The notes: generated by a model from the letters alone, not told the origin. DNA of 64,000 nucleotides from Thermoflavifilum sp. (GCF_014961315.1 NZ_CP063141.1:744001-808000), one strand, 5' to 3'; shown: positions 8,936 through 18,570, numbered from the stretch's first letter. Numbers and translations: made by a program.

Positions 8936-9979
8936 TCATTCCTGCTGAAAGGCGTTCCAGCCCTGGGCCACCAACTTGTATTTATTTCCTGCTTTGGTGA
9001 TGATATGGGCGCCCTCGCTGATATCGGTTATATAGCCCACCACACTGATCTGCTCGCTGGTGGTGATTTTGTCGTAGTCTTCCTGCCTGATGGTGAACAA
9101 CAATTCATAATCTTCTCCTCCGTTCAGGGCGCAGGCCGTAGGATCGAGCCGGAAGGGATAAGCCGCCAGCCGGGTTTCTTCGGCAATAGGAATCTTTTCT
9201 TCATACAGCACACAACCCACATTGCTTTGCTTGCAGATGTGCAGGATATCGGAACTCAACCCATCGCTCACATCCATCATGGCCGTAGGACGAATACCCT
9301 GTTCCTGTAACCATTCTACAATATCACGGCGCGCTTCGGGCTTCAGCTGGCGACCGATGACATAGGTATAAGGCTCCAGCTCGGGCTGGATGTTTGGATC
9401 ATCCAGATAAAGACGTTTTTCTCTTTCCAGAATCTGCAGGCCCAGATAAGCCGCACCCAGATCGCCGCTCACGCAGATCAGATCGCCTTTGCGGGCCGTA
9501 TGCCGACATACAAACTGATCGGGCGCCACTTCACCGATGGCCGTCACCGAGATAATAAAACCTTTTTGCGACGACGAGGTATCGCCCCCTACCAGGTCAA
9601 CCCCGTAGCGCTCACAGGCCAGATAAACGCCTTCATAAAACTCGGCCAGGGCCTCCACGCTGAAGCGGTTGCTCACGGCGATGCTCATGGTGAGCTGCGT
9701 GGGAGAGGCCATCATGGCATAAATATCAGAAAGATTGACCACCACCGCCTTGTAACCTAAATGCTTCAGCGGCGTGTATAGCAGGTCGAAATGAATACCC
9801 TCGATGAGCAAATCGGTGCTGATGACCGTTTGCCGGCCGAAATGATCGATGACGGCGGCATCATCGCCTACGCCCACCAGCGTGCTGGCGTTCTGGATTT
9901 CGATGTTTTTGGTTAAATATTCGATCAATCCGAATTCGCCTAAGGTGGAGATTTCCGTACGTTGAGGTGTGTCAGCCAT
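8936..9979 (-). CDS. thiL: Thiamine-monophosphate kinase
   Basis: The last step of thiamine pyrophosphate synthesis is phosphorylation of thiamine monophosphate by ATP. The 347-residue protein carries the PurM/ThiL-fold signatures: GVGDDAAVI, STDLLIEGIHFDL, VNLSDIYAM, GGDTSSS, MDVSDGLSSDI and NGGEDYELLF. The start at 9979 (MADTPQRTEIS) matches the usual N-terminus; an upstream ATG at 10009 would overlap the end of the phosphatase gene. It lies directly downstream of the SuhB-like gene on the same strand, probably in one transcript. Confidence 0.93.
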   Translation of the reverse strand: MADTPQRTEISTLGEFGLIEYLTKNIEIQNASTLVGVGDDAAVIDHFGRQTVISTDLLIEGIHFDLLYTPLKHLGYKAVVVNLSDIYAMMASPTQLTMSIAVSNRFSVEALAEFYEGVYLACERYGVDLVGGDTSSSQKGFIISVTAIGEVAPDQFVCRHTARKGDLICVSGDLGAAYLGLQILEREKRLYLDDPNIQPELEPYTYVIGRQLKPEARRDIVEWLQEQGIRPTAMMDVSDGLSSDILHICKQSNVGCVLYEEKIPIAEETRLAAYPFRLDPTACALNGGEDYELLFTIRQEDYDKITTSEQISVVGYITDISEGAHIITKAGNKYKLVAQGWNAFQQE

Positions 9980-10005
9980 GGGATATCGGTGTGAAAGATG
10001 AACAA

Positions 10006-10776
10006 TCAAGCCGTTTGTACGGCATGCAGGATGCCTTCATGAATATGGCCGTTGGAGGCGATCAGTTTTGATGAAGTAAGCCGATAGGGCTTCCCCTCAA
10101 AATCGGTGAGGACACCCCCGGCTTCCTGCACGATCAAACCACCCGCAGCCACGTCCCAGGCGTTGATATGGTGCTCCCAGTATCCGTCGAACCGTCCGCA
10201 GGCCACCCAGCACAAATCAATAGCCGCCGAGCCCAATCGACGTACCGGCACCCCCTGCTTGATGAAATAACCAAACACCTGCACGGGATCATGCGGCATA
10301 TCGCGCCATTGATAAGGGAAACCCGTCACCAGAAAAGCTTGCTGGATCTGATCCTGATCGGACACGCGAATGGGTTGATCGTTCAAATAAGCTCCCTGTC
10401 CCTTTTCAGCAAAAAACAATTCCTTCAAAAAAGGATTATACACAGCTCCCATGATCACCTCTCCTTCCTTTTCCAGCGCTATGGACACCGAACAAATAGG
10501 CAACCGATGGGCGAAATTAACAGTACCATCCAGCGGGTCAATAATCCAGCGAAAAGCGCCGGCATGTGCACTGGCCCCGGCTTCTTCACTGAGTATGGCA
10601 TGATCGGGAAAACGACTCCGAATGCTTTCCAGAATCACGGCTTCCGATCTTTTGTCAACCTCTGTGACCAGATCATTCAAAGTACTTTTGCGACTGACCG
10701 TAAAATTTTCAGCGATGCCCTCCTGCAAAACCCGGCCGGCAGCCAGGATGGTATCCAGCAAAACGGTTTTATACAT
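10006..10776 (-). CDS. suhB: Inositol-monophosphatase family protein (SuhB-like)
   Basis: This metal-dependent sugar phosphatase of 256 residues has the three family motifs: SEEAGA (metal-binding Glu), WIIDPLDGTVNF, and AWDVAAGGLIVQEAGG. The start at 10776 (MYKTVLLDTIL) gives the normal family length. A TATCTTTG box sits only five bases before this ATG on the minus strand. In other bacteria the family hydrolyses inositol phosphates or related sugar phosphates; SuhB of E. coli also works in rRNA transcription. Which role holds here is not visible. thiL follows 26 bases downstream. Confidence 0.88.
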   Translation of the reverse strand: MYKTVLLDTILAAGRVLQEGIAENFTVSRKSTLNDLVTEVDKRSEAVILESIRSRFPDHAILSEEAGASAHAGAFRWIIDPLDGTVNFAHRLPICSVSIALEKEGEVIMGAVYNPFLKELFFAEKGQGAYLNDQPIRVSDQDQIQQAFLVTGFPYQWRDMPHDPVQVFGYFIKQGVPVRRLGSAAIDLCWVACGRFDGYWEHHINAWDVAAGGLIVQEAGGVLTDFEGKPYRLTSSKLIASNGHIHEGILHAVQTA

Positions 10777-10781
10777 AGCCG

Positions 10782-10789
10782 CAAAGATA
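10782..10789 (-). promoter_or_regulatory. Bacteroidota -7 promoter box for suhB
   Basis: The minus strand reads TATCTTTG, a full match to TAnnTTTG, ending five bases before the suhB ATG. Transcription would begin within a few bases of the start codon, giving an almost leaderless message. I found no convincing -33 element. Confidence 0.45.
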
Positions 10790-10830
10790 GCAGATTCCGT
10801 GGCCGGAAACATGGAACAGGCAAACAAATG

Positions 10831-10838
10831 TATGTTTG
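10831..10838 (+). promoter_or_regulatory. Bacteroidota -7 promoter box for the glycosyltransferase at 10846
   Basis: TATGTTTG matches TAnnTTTG and ends seven bases before ATG 10846. Together with the box at 10782-10789 it makes a compact divergent promoter pair in a 69-base gap. No clear -33 element is visible. Confidence 0.45.
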
Positions 10839-10845
10839 CAGATAA

Positions 10846-11970
10846 ATGAAACTTTCCGTCATCATCGTGAGTTACCAGGCCGTTGCGGAACTTGAACTCT
10901 GCCTATGGGCTGTGTGCAGGGCCGTTGAACCGATAGATGCCGAAATCATCGTAGTGGATAATGCCTCGCCGGATCCGCATATCAAAACACTCAATGCCTA
11001 TTTTCCCCGGGTACACTGGATCTGGAATACCCTGAATAAAGGCTTTGGCGCAGCATGCAATGAAGCTGCCCAACTTGCTGCAGGCCAGTATTTGCTTTTT
11101 CTCAACCCCGATACGATCATCGAAAAAGAAGGCTTGCTTCAGGCCCTGCAATTTTTAGGGGCAAACCCCGAAGTCGCCGCACTGGGGCCATATTTGTTGA
11201 ATGGAAAAGGGCAGTTCTTAAAAGAAGCCCGCCGTGGATTTCCCACGCCGTGGAATAGCTTCTGCAAAATCGCCGGACTGGATCATCTGTTGCCCCATTC
11301 ACGCTGGCTGGCCGGATATTATGCTGGACATATCCCTATCTCCCATCCCCAGCCCGCAGAAGTGCTTTGTGGTGCCTGCATGATGCTGAAGCGAGAAGCA
11401 TGGCATGCGGTTCATGGTTTCGATGAAAATTATTTTTTATATGGAGAAGATACCGATCTCTGTCTGCGTTTATATCAGCAGGGCTATCTATCTTATTTTT
11501 TCCCGAACTGGAAAGTATTACATTTCAAATACCGGAGTACGGGAACGCATCCTGGAAAGCACCGGTATTATTTTTTCAAAGCCATGAAAATATATGTGCA
11601 GAAGCACTTTTCACACGCGCAATGGTACTTGTGCCCCGCTATCGATGGGGTGTACTGGCTTTCCCGTTTTTCACAGAAATTTCAACAACAGGTAAAAGAC
11701 CGACAGCCTTCTGGAAAATATCTATACATCGGTCGTTATACAAATCGTATCTTGACAGAGAAATATCCAGATATAGAATGGCAAAACGCTTGCCTGTCCT
11801 CGCTGCATGCATGGTCTTCCATTCAGTTAGAAAAAAATATTACAGCTGTTGTGTTGAATATTCAGGATTTTGCCATAGCCGATTGTTTTCAATGGCTCAA
11901 ACTGGCAGCAGCTGAAGGTGTTCCCATTGCGCTGCTCACACCGTATTCCCAAAAATTGGTCTGGATCTAA
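10846..11970 (+). CDS. Family 2 glycosyltransferase, rhamnosyltransferase-like (WbbL type)
   Basis: This protein has 374 residues. The first 230 form a typical GT2 domain: SVIIVSYQAV, IIVVDNASPD, NKGFGAACNEA, LFLNPDT (metal site) and the later DENYFLYGEDTDLCLR motif. The remaining 140 residues have no family I can name and may bind the acceptor. No membrane helix is seen. Enzymes of this shape add rhamnose or similar sugars to O-antigen, capsule or cell-surface glycans. It is divergent from suhB and stands alone. Confidence 0.83.
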   Translation: MKLSVIIVSYQAVAELELCLWAVCRAVEPIDAEIIVVDNASPDPHIKTLNAYFPRVHWIWNTLNKGFGAACNEAAQLAAGQYLLFLNPDTIIEKEGLLQALQFLGANPEVAALGPYLLNGKGQFLKEARRGFPTPWNSFCKIAGLDHLLPHSRWLAGYYAGHIPISHPQPAEVLCGACMMLKREAWHAVHGFDENYFLYGEDTDLCLRLYQQGYLSYFFPNWKVLHFKYRSTGTHPGKHRYYFFKAMKIYVQKHFSHAQWYLCPAIDGVYWLSRFSQKFQQQVKDRQPSGKYLYIGRYTNRILTEKYPDIEWQNACLSSLHAWSSIQLEKNITAVVLNIQDFAIADCFQWLKLAAAEGVPIALLTPYSQKLVWI

Positions 11971-12089
11971 GGCTATACAGCATCTGCTGACAACCTGCAT
12001 CAAATATGATTATTTGTATTGCGGAATCAATCGAACCTCTTTCAAGCTGTAGCGCAAAATCTTTGCTGGACTTTTTTGGCTTTTATCCC

Positions 12090-12097
12090 TAATTTTG
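12090..12097 (+). promoter_or_regulatory. Candidate -7 promoter box upstream of the GH3-type enzyme
   Basis: TAATTTTG matches TAnnTTTG and lies 30 bases before ATG 12128, a normal leader length. A TTTG at 12062-12065 lies 24 bases upstream, wider than the usual spacing. The rest of the 157-base gap (11971-12127) shows nothing else. Confidence 0.45.
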
Positions 12098-12127
12098 TCG
12101 GCACTTGCTATCTAAGCTCAGCAATAG

Positions 12128-13669
12128 ATGCCCATTATAGGAAACTTAATTGCCCGTACTCTTCAGGTTAAGAAGCAATTCCAGATCGCCCTGGGCACTC
12201 CCCGCACTTATCAGCTGCAGGTGCTCAGGCGATTACTTCAGAAAGCGCAGTTTACCGAATTCGGCACCACTTATCATTTCACCCGCATCCTGCTTTCTCC
12301 GCAATGGGTAAAAGAATATCAACACACCGTGCCTATTCACAGCTACAATGAAATGTATCGCCAATGGTGGCATAAATGCTTGAAAGGGCATGCGGATGTA
12401 ACCTGGCCGGGTAAGGTGCCTTACTTCGCCCTGAGCTCGGGCACTTCCGAATCATCCAGCAAACATATTCCGGTGACCAGGGACATGCTGCGCAACATCC
12501 GAAAAGTGGGCATGAAGCAACTCTATTCGATGGTTAATTTCAACCTGCCAGCTAAAACCTTCGAAAAAGGCATATTGATGCTGGGAGGAACCACCGCACT
12601 GAATCAAAAAGGCGACTACTACGAAGGGGATATGAGCGGCATCAGTGCCAAGAATATTCCCCGCTGGTTCAGGGCTTTTTACAAACCTGGTGAAAAAATC
12701 GCCAGTAAGCCCGACTGGGATCAGCGTATCCGGCTCATTGTACGCAAAGCACCGGAGTGGGATGTGGGCACCATCTGTGGCATCCCGGCCTGGGTACAAA
12801 TTGTGATGCAAAACATCATCGAGTACCACGGCGTCAAGCACATTCACGAGATCTGGCCCAACCTGGCCGTGTATATTCATGGCGGCGTGTCCATGGAGCC
12901 CTATCGCGAAAGCTTTAAACGTTTGTTGGGTAAGCCCATTACCTTCATTGAAACCTATATGGCCTCTGAAGGCTCATTTGGTTTTCAGGCAAGGCCGGGG
13001 GTGCGGGGCATTAAACTCGTGCTAAATGCAGGTATATTCTTTGAATTCCTCCCCTTCACCCGCCATAATTTTACGGAAGATGGCGAACTGATCAATTCCT
13101 ACCCCCGTACCTATTTGATTGACGAAGTGGAAGAAGGTGTAGATTATGCCGTGGTGCTGAGCACCTGTGCCGGCGCCTGGCGTTATTTGATTGGCGACGT
13201 CATCCGTTTTACCAGTGTAGCCGAACATGAGATCATCATCGTGGGCCGTACCAAGCAATTTCTCAGCATTTGCGGCGAACATCTTTCTATCGACAATATG
13301 AATAAAGCGATCGATATCGTCTCCCGCAAGCTGGGTATCTGTATCCGCGAGTTTACCGTCACGGGCATGAAATACCAGAACCTGTTTGCGCACAAATGGT
13401 ATATTGGAACCGATAATCCCCATGTCAATACCGAACAGGTGAAGGCCCTGCTCGATCAAACCCTCTGTGAACTCAACGATGATTATGCCGTAGAGCGTGC
13501 CTCTGCCCTGAAAGAAATCTTTGTAGAAATCCTGCCTAACGAGTTGTTCATCGGTTTTCTGCGCCACATCGGTAAAGAAGGCGGGATGAACAAATTCCCC
13601 CGGGTATTGAAAAACGAAAAGCTTGCCCAGTGGGAAGAATATTTGCGCAGCCAGCGTATTCCATCGTGA
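12128..13669 (+). CDS. GH3 auxin-responsive-type acyl-adenylating enzyme
   Basis: The 513-residue protein belongs to the GH3/JAR1 branch of the ANL acyl-adenylate superfamily, which activates a carboxylic acid with ATP and usually joins it to an amino acid. The ATP-binding motif is seen as FALSSGTSESSSKHIPV (about residue 100), with YMASEGSFGFQ further on and GDVIRF plus GRTKQFLSICGEHLS before the C-terminal domain. Members are common in Bacteroidota, but their substrate is unknown to me. A LysE-type exporter follows 56 bases downstream on the same strand and could export an amino-acid-derived product; that link is only inferred. There is no signal peptide, so it is cytosolic. Confidence 0.82.
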   Translation: MPIIGNLIARTLQVKKQFQIALGTPRTYQLQVLRRLLQKAQFTEFGTTYHFTRILLSPQWVKEYQHTVPIHSYNEMYRQWWHKCLKGHADVTWPGKVPYFALSSGTSESSSKHIPVTRDMLRNIRKVGMKQLYSMVNFNLPAKTFEKGILMLGGTTALNQKGDYYEGDMSGISAKNIPRWFRAFYKPGEKIASKPDWDQRIRLIVRKAPEWDVGTICGIPAWVQIVMQNIIEYHGVKHIHEIWPNLAVYIHGGVSMEPYRESFKRLLGKPITFIETYMASEGSFGFQARPGVRGIKLVLNAGIFFEFLPFTRHNFTEDGELINSYPRTYLIDEVEEGVDYAVVLSTCAGAWRYLIGDVIRFTSVAEHEIIIVGRTKQFLSICGEHLSIDNMNKAIDIVSRKLGICIREFTVTGMKYQNLFAHKWYIGTDNPHVNTEQVKALLDQTLCELNDDYAVERASALKEIFVEILPNELFIGFLRHIGKEGGMNKFPRVLKNEKLAQWEEYLRSQRIPS

Positions 13670-13725
13670 TTCTTCCCGGTTTAAAACACAGATTTTCTTA
13701 ATTTCCCGGCCTATTGTTAAGGCTT

Positions 13726-14373
13726 ATGCTGCTGGCTTTTATTACGGGACTGGCCATTGGGGCTTTTCTTTCCATATCCATGGGACCGGTAGTATTTGCC
13801 CTGATCAAACAAAGCGTGAATAATGGTTTGAAATCGGGCGTATTGTTTGCCCTCGGTGTTTCGTTCAGCGATACCAGCTTTGTATTGCTGGGTAATCTGG
13901 CCAGCCAGTACATCTTGATGTTAGAAAACTTTAAGCGACAGATAGGCATCAGTGGAGGCGTTTTGCTTTTGTTGATGGGTATTCATGCCATTTTTTTCCG
14001 AAAGCCCAACCTGTCCTCGGGCGATGAGGAAATACCTCCTCTGGGAAAAAAAGATTATCTGAAAAGCTGGCTCAGCGGGTTGTTGATGAATACGTTGAAC
14101 CCTGCCGTGGTGCTGTTCTGGATTCCAACCATAGCCGGTTTAACCGTCAAATTCCCCGATCCCGATCAACGGGTGGTGCTTTATGTGACCTGTCTGAGTT
14201 TTGTGCTGACCACCGATCTCATCAAAGCAAGCCTGGCCGATAAAATCCGCCATAAGCTTACGCTCCGAAAGGTGATTCTGCTCAACCGTATCTCGGGTAC
14301 GATCATCTGCTGTTTTGGCCTGTTTCTGATCTACAAAGTAATCTTTGAGGTAGGGAACATGGCTGTTCACTGA
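13726..14373 (+). CDS. LysE/RhtB-family exporter
   Basis: This 215-residue membrane protein has about six hydrophobic helices and the family opening GLAIGAFLSISMGPV. LysE-type carriers export amino acids or related metabolites using the proton motive force. The start at ATG 13726 places the first helix at the N-terminus; an upstream TTG at 13714 is unlikely. It follows the GH3-type gene closely. Its last seven bases overlap the end of the convergent LacI-type gene. Confidence 0.82.
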   Translation: MLLAFITGLAIGAFLSISMGPVVFALIKQSVNNGLKSGVLFALGVSFSDTSFVLLGNLASQYILMLENFKRQIGISGGVLLLLMGIHAIFFRKPNLSSGDEEIPPLGKKDYLKSWLSGLLMNTLNPAVVLFWIPTIAGLTVKFPDPDQRVVLYVTCLSFVLTTDLIKASLADKIRHKLTLRKVILLNRISGTIICCFGLFLIYKVIFEVGNMAVH

Positions 14374-15446
14374 GGCATTTCAGGGAAGCTGAGGTTTTGC
14401 TGGCCGACTCTTTTTTTTCGGGGTTGGGTTGAGGCGCGTACCAGCACTTCCGCCTGTAATTTGCGGGTTTCGAACTCTTTCACAGGGCGTTTGCTCTCAA
14501 TCAGCTGCAAGAGCAACTCCGTTGCGATGCGTCCCATTTCGAAGGCGGGCTGTTTGATTACAGTCAAAGGCGGGTCGAGTAATTCGGTGAGTTCGGAATT
14601 GGAAAAACCAGCCAGCGCCATCTGCTCGGGAATCCGGATATGCAATAAGCGTAGCACACGCAAGGTATTGGTGGTGAGCTTGTCCGATGCAGCAAAAATG
14701 GCATCAGGCTTGGGCCGCTCGGCCAGCAAACTGCGTACTGCCGTCTCCACTTCATCATAATACATGCCTCCATGGTCACAATATCGAACATACGATTCCC
14801 GAACCGGTAATCCATGATCCTGAAGTGCTTTTTCATATCCGGCCAGACGTTCTTTGGTAATCGACAAAAAGGCTGCATTGGCCAGAATAGCGATACGCCG
14901 GAAGCCATTCTCAACAAGATGACTCACCGCCTTGTAAGAAGCCTGAAAACCATCTACCGTTACTTTGTGCGTGGGAATATCTTCGGCTACGCGATCAAAG
15001 AATACAATAGGCAATCCCTGAGCATGCAACTGGCGAATCATGCTCAAATCGGTGGTTTCGGTGGAGAGAGAAATCAACAAACCATCTACCGAACGGGAAG
15101 CCAGGTATTGCAAACCTCGCCACTCCTTCTGGCTCGACTCCCGGCTCTGGGAAATGATCACCTGATAGCCTTTTTCATAGGCTATGGATTCTACACCGTT
15201 GATCACCTGCGAAAAAAAGCTGTTAGCCACTTCACACACCACCACGCCCAGTGAAAGACTTCTGCGTTCGCGCAGGCTAAGGGCAATGGGATTGGGATGA
15301 TAGTTTAATCTGGCTGCATATTCCAGCACCAGCTTCTTGGTGGCGGGATTGATTTCATAGCTGTCGCGCAACGCCCGTGATACGGTAGACGTCGATAAAT
15401 TCAAAGCCCGCGCAATATCTTTTATCGTTGGAGCGGTATATTTCAT
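14367..15446 (-). CDS. LacI-family transcriptional regulator
   Basis: The 359-residue protein starts with the LacI helix-turn-helix (TIKDIARALNLSTSTVSRAL, residues about 7-26) and hinge (NYHPNPIALSLR), followed by a periplasmic-binding-protein-like sensor domain to about residue 335 and a basic tail. LacI proteins repress or activate sugar-use genes in response to a sugar ligand. The gene lies 54 bases downstream of the secreted GH3/beta-lactamase-like gene on the same strand, a likely target, though the ligand is unknown. It ends convergently with the LysE-type gene. Confidence 0.9.
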   Translation of the reverse strand: MKYTAPTIKDIARALNLSTSTVSRALRDSYEINPATKKLVLEYAARLNYHPNPIALSLRERRSLSLGVVVCEVANSFFSQVINGVESIAYEKGYQVIISQSRESSQKEWRGLQYLASRSVDGLLISLSTETTDLSMIRQLHAQGLPIVFFDRVAEDIPTHKVTVDGFQASYKAVSHLVENGFRRIAILANAAFLSITKERLAGYEKALQDHGLPVRESYVRYCDHGGMYYDEVETAVRSLLAERPKPDAIFAASDKLTTNTLRVLRLLHIRIPEQMALAGFSNSELTELLDPPLTVIKQPAFEMGRIATELLLQLIESKRPVKEFETRKLQAEVLVRASTQPRKKRVGQQNLSFPEMPQ

Positions 15447-15500
15447 CTGTTCTCCGGGTTTAGTTCATCCTTACCCCAAAAATACGGGTAGGGAATTTAC

Positions 15501-18500
15501 TTATTTTTTCTCAATCTTGCTCACGGGAGCCTGTACGCCCATGGCATCATACAGGGTTTGCTGGATGCGTCCCCGAATATTCATCTGGATGAGCTTCATG
15601 TTGGCTCCCCCATCCGGACATACCCGATTGCTCAGGAAAATGAAAGTGAGCTTATAGGCTGGATCCACCCAGATGCAGGTACCGGTAAAGCCGGTATGTC
15701 CAAAAGTAAGAGGAGAGGCACTGGCACAGGGATAAGGCTCCGGATCTTTCATCCGGTCTTTCTCCGGTTTATCCCACCCAAGTCCACGACGACTGATGGC
15801 ACTCCGGTAGCCGGTGAAATAAGCAATGGTCTGGGGCTGGAGGAAATGCTGTCCATTGAGCGAACCACCGTTGAGCAACATGTGCATCAACACGGCCAGG
15901 TCGTAAGCATCGGCAAACAGACCGGCATGCCCGGATATACCGCCAAACATGGCTGCACCAGGATCGTGTACATCGCCATGCAGCTGCTGCAAGCGAAACA
16001 GCTGCTCATGTTCGGTAGGCGCTATTTCACGCAATGCAGCAAAAGTTCTGGGCCTGAAACCTATTCGGTCAAGGCCGAGCGGCGCATAAAAAGTTTTTTC
16101 CACATACGCATCCAGCCGCATTCCCGTGATGGCCTCCACCACTTTTTGCATCAGGATAAAATCATTATCACTATACACATAACGATCCTTCGGGCCTAAC
16201 TTGCTGTTGCGGATTTGCATATACATGCTGTCGATATAATCTGGATTCATGTACAGATGCTCGGCTACCCGCACCGTGTGCTGCGGATCCCGAACACGAC
16301 TGTACAGCACCGTATCGGGGTGAACACCGTCGTAAAGGGTGTTTTTATAAAACGGAATCCAGGCCACCAGTCCGGCCTGATGCAGCATCACATCGCGAAT
16401 GGTTAAAGGTGCTTTATCACTGCCTTTGAGCCAGGGCAGGTAACGGCCAAGGGGATCATCTAACCTGAGCTTACCTTCATCATACAGGCGCATGGCCGCC
16501 AGCGTGGTGGCACAAATTTTAGTACAGGATGCCATGTCGTAGATCGTGTTGAGCTGCACGGGCAGGCTATCGCCATAATCCAGATATCCATAAGCACGAT
16601 GCCAGAAAATTTTCCCATCGCGGGCCGCCAGCACCACACAGCCCGGCGTGGCATGTGCGGCAATGGCTTCCCGGGCAATGGTATCGATGCGTTTCAGGAT
16701 GACCGGGTCGAGCCCCACCTGCTCCGGCTGCACATAGGGCAGCACCACCCGGTTGGCATGCCAGCCCAGCAAACCCGATCCGGCGGTAAACCGGCCGCTT
16801 ATCGAAACCGGCAAGCGGCCTTGAGGCGACATCCGGCCAAAAAGCAAAGCGGCAGCCGTAGCATGGGCCAGTGAATCATCATCATAAGCCACAATGCATG
16901 CCTCACCATCATGCATATCCTGCAACGCATAGGGATTGCCGAAAAGCACCGTGACCGTTCGCGCCTCCTGCTGCAACTGCTGAACCAACAAGATTTCCGC
17001 TTCCGACATTCCAAAATGGTTGGCCGGATAGCGATTCAACCGGTGTACACCCACAATCACGGCATCATACTGATATTTCAGCTTTTGGGCAAGCCGGTCA
17101 ATATTTTCCCAGGGCGATGAGGCGGGGAAAAAATAAGCGTCAACGGGATGGTAAGCTTCCAGATCCCGCGCAAAATCAGTTCGCGTCGTGTCGAGGCCCA
17201 CCCCCACATAAGCGATACGCATAAGACTCCCCGGGGAGAAAGGCAGAAATTGATGATCATTGCCCAGCACGGTGAAGCTGCTATCATTCATCAGCTGATG
17301 CAGGCGCACCACCGAACGATTCAGGTCCTCTACGAGATGACTGGTGTCGATGGGATGCCATTGTGCGAGGCCCAGTCTGTATTTGGCTTCGAGAATACGT
17401 CTCACCCGGGCATTCAATAGGTTCATGCTCACGCGGTGTTGCCTGATCGCCGCGGCAATGGTGTCAATCGCTTCCTGTATGTTTTCCGGAAGCACCAGCA
17501 CATCGTTGCCGGCAAGCAGGGCCTGCAGGGCGGCTTCTCCATGTTGAAAATAGTTGGTCACCCCCTTCATGTCCAGTGCATCGGTAAAGACCAGTCCGCC
17601 ATAGCCTATTCGCTGTTTCAACAGGCCGGTAATGATCGGGCGGGATAAAGACGCCGGCATATGAGGGGTGCTGTCGAGCGCGGGCACATGCAAATGTCCT
17701 ACCATGATGCCTTTCACTCCTGCATGAATCAATTGCTTGAAAGGATATAACTCGAGGGTGTCGAGGGTGCGGATGGATTTACGCACGACCGGAAGATCCT
17801 GATGGGAATCCACATCGGTATCGCCATGTCCGGGAAAATGTTTGGCTACGGCTATGATGCCTTCCTGCTGCATGCCCTGCATATAAGCCCGGGCATAACG
17901 CGCTACGATATATTTGTTTTCGCCGAACGAACGGTCGTTGATGACCGGATTATCGGGATTGTTGTTGATATCGGCATCGGGTGCAAAGTTAATCTGGATG
18001 CCCATCCGGCGGCATTGTGCTCCCACCACGCGTCCCATCTGGTATATCAAAGCCGCATCGGGCAGCGCACCCAGCTGAAGCTGACGGGGAAAGGGCTCCA
18101 CACCCTGCAGTCGCATGGCCAGTCCCCATTCTCCGTCGATGCCCACCCACAAGGGAACGGCACTCATTGCCTGATATTGATTGGTAAGCAGCGCCTGCTG
18201 TACCGGATCACCCTGAAAGAATACAATGCCTCCCACACCCAGGTCCTGGATGGCATGCGTTACCTGTGCGGCCTGGTCGGCATTGGGGGGATTATACACC
18301 CGGATCATCATGAGCTGGGCGATTTTTCGTACGGTATCCATGTGCCGCATCACACTATCGACCCATCGGCGGGCATTCCATGAAACAGCAGCGGGCGTTT
18401 TCATATACTGGGCATACAGACAAGCAGGTAAACAGCATCCTACTATCCAGGTCGACAGCCAGATGGCTGATTTCAAAAGCTTTGGGTAAAACATGTGAAC

Positions 18501-18506
18501 AAACAT
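15501..18506 (-). CDS. Secreted GH3 beta-N-acetylhexosaminidase (NagZ-type) fused to class C beta-lactamase-like domain
   Basis: This protein has 1001 residues. A signal peptide ends near CLYAQ; starts at 18506 or 18494 both fit, while 18584 would overlap mutL. Residues about 55-390 are a family 3 glycoside hydrolase with the NagZ signature KHFPGHGDTDVDSH and a nucleophile region FTDALDMKG. A GH3 C-terminal-like domain follows to about 590. The last 400 residues are a serine beta-lactamase-like/PBP4-type domain: SxxK as SCTK, a Tyr motif as YSDNDF, and HTG in place of KTG. Such fusions occur in Bacteroidota and probably act on N-acetylglucosamine-containing wall fragments outside the inner membrane. 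The second activity, esterase or peptidase, cannot be told. A LacI regulator lies downstream. Confidence 0.88.
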   Translation of the reverse strand: MFVHMFYPKLLKSAIWLSTWIVGCCLPACLYAQYMKTPAAVSWNARRWVDSVMRHMDTVRKIAQLMMIRVYNPPNADQAAQVTHAIQDLGVGGIVFFQGDPVQQALLTNQYQAMSAVPLWVGIDGEWGLAMRLQGVEPFPRQLQLGALPDAALIYQMGRVVGAQCRRMGIQINFAPDADINNNPDNPVINDRSFGENKYIVARYARAYMQGMQQEGIIAVAKHFPGHGDTDVDSHQDLPVVRKSIRTLDTLELYPFKQLIHAGVKGIMVGHLHVPALDSTPHMPASLSRPIITGLLKQRIGYGGLVFTDALDMKGVTNYFQHGEAALQALLAGNDVLVLPENIQEAIDTIAAAIRQHRVSMNLLNARVRRILEAKYRLGLAQWHPIDTSHLVEDLNRSVVRLHQLMNDSSFTVLGNDHQFLPFSPGSLMRIAYVGVGLDTTRTDFARDLEAYHPVDAYFFPASSPWENIDRLAQKLKYQYDAVIVGVHRLNRYPANHFGMSEAEILLVQQLQQEARTVTVLFGNPYALQDMHDGEACIVAYDDDSLAHATAAALLFGRMSPQGRLPVSISGRFTAGSGLLGWHANRVVLPYVQPEQVGLDPVILKRIDTIAREAIAAHATPGCVVLAARDGKIFWHRAYGYLDYGDSLPVQLNTIYDMASCTKICATTLAAMRLYDEGKLRLDDPLGRYLPWLKGSDKAPLTIRDVMLHQAGLVAWIPFYKNTLYDGVHPDTVLYSRVRDPQHTVRVAEHLYMNPDYIDSMYMQIRNSKLGPKDRYVYSDNDFILMQKVVEAITGMRLDAYVEKTFYAPLGLDRIGFRPRTFAALREIAPTEHEQLFRLQQLHGDVHDPGAAMFGGISGHAGLFADAYDLAVLMHMLLNGGSLNGQHFLQPQTIAYFTGYRSAISRRGLGWDKPEKDRMKDPEPYPCASASPLTFGHTGFTGTCIWVDPAYKLTFIFLSNRVCPDGGANMKLIQMNIRGRIQQTLYDAMGVQAPVSKIEKK

Positions 18507-18570
18507 AGGGAATCTGCTCGACTTGCAGGCTTCATCTCCCATGTTCCATATTATTTTCTGAACTTGCAGG

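Noticed and set aside
8843..9310. 155-codon plus-strand frame
   Set aside because: Covers the end of the GT2 gene in another frame and the antisense of thiL.
15501..18506. Possible separate NagZ and beta-lactamase genes
   Set aside because: The frame is continuous without stop through both domains and such fusions are known in Bacteroidota.
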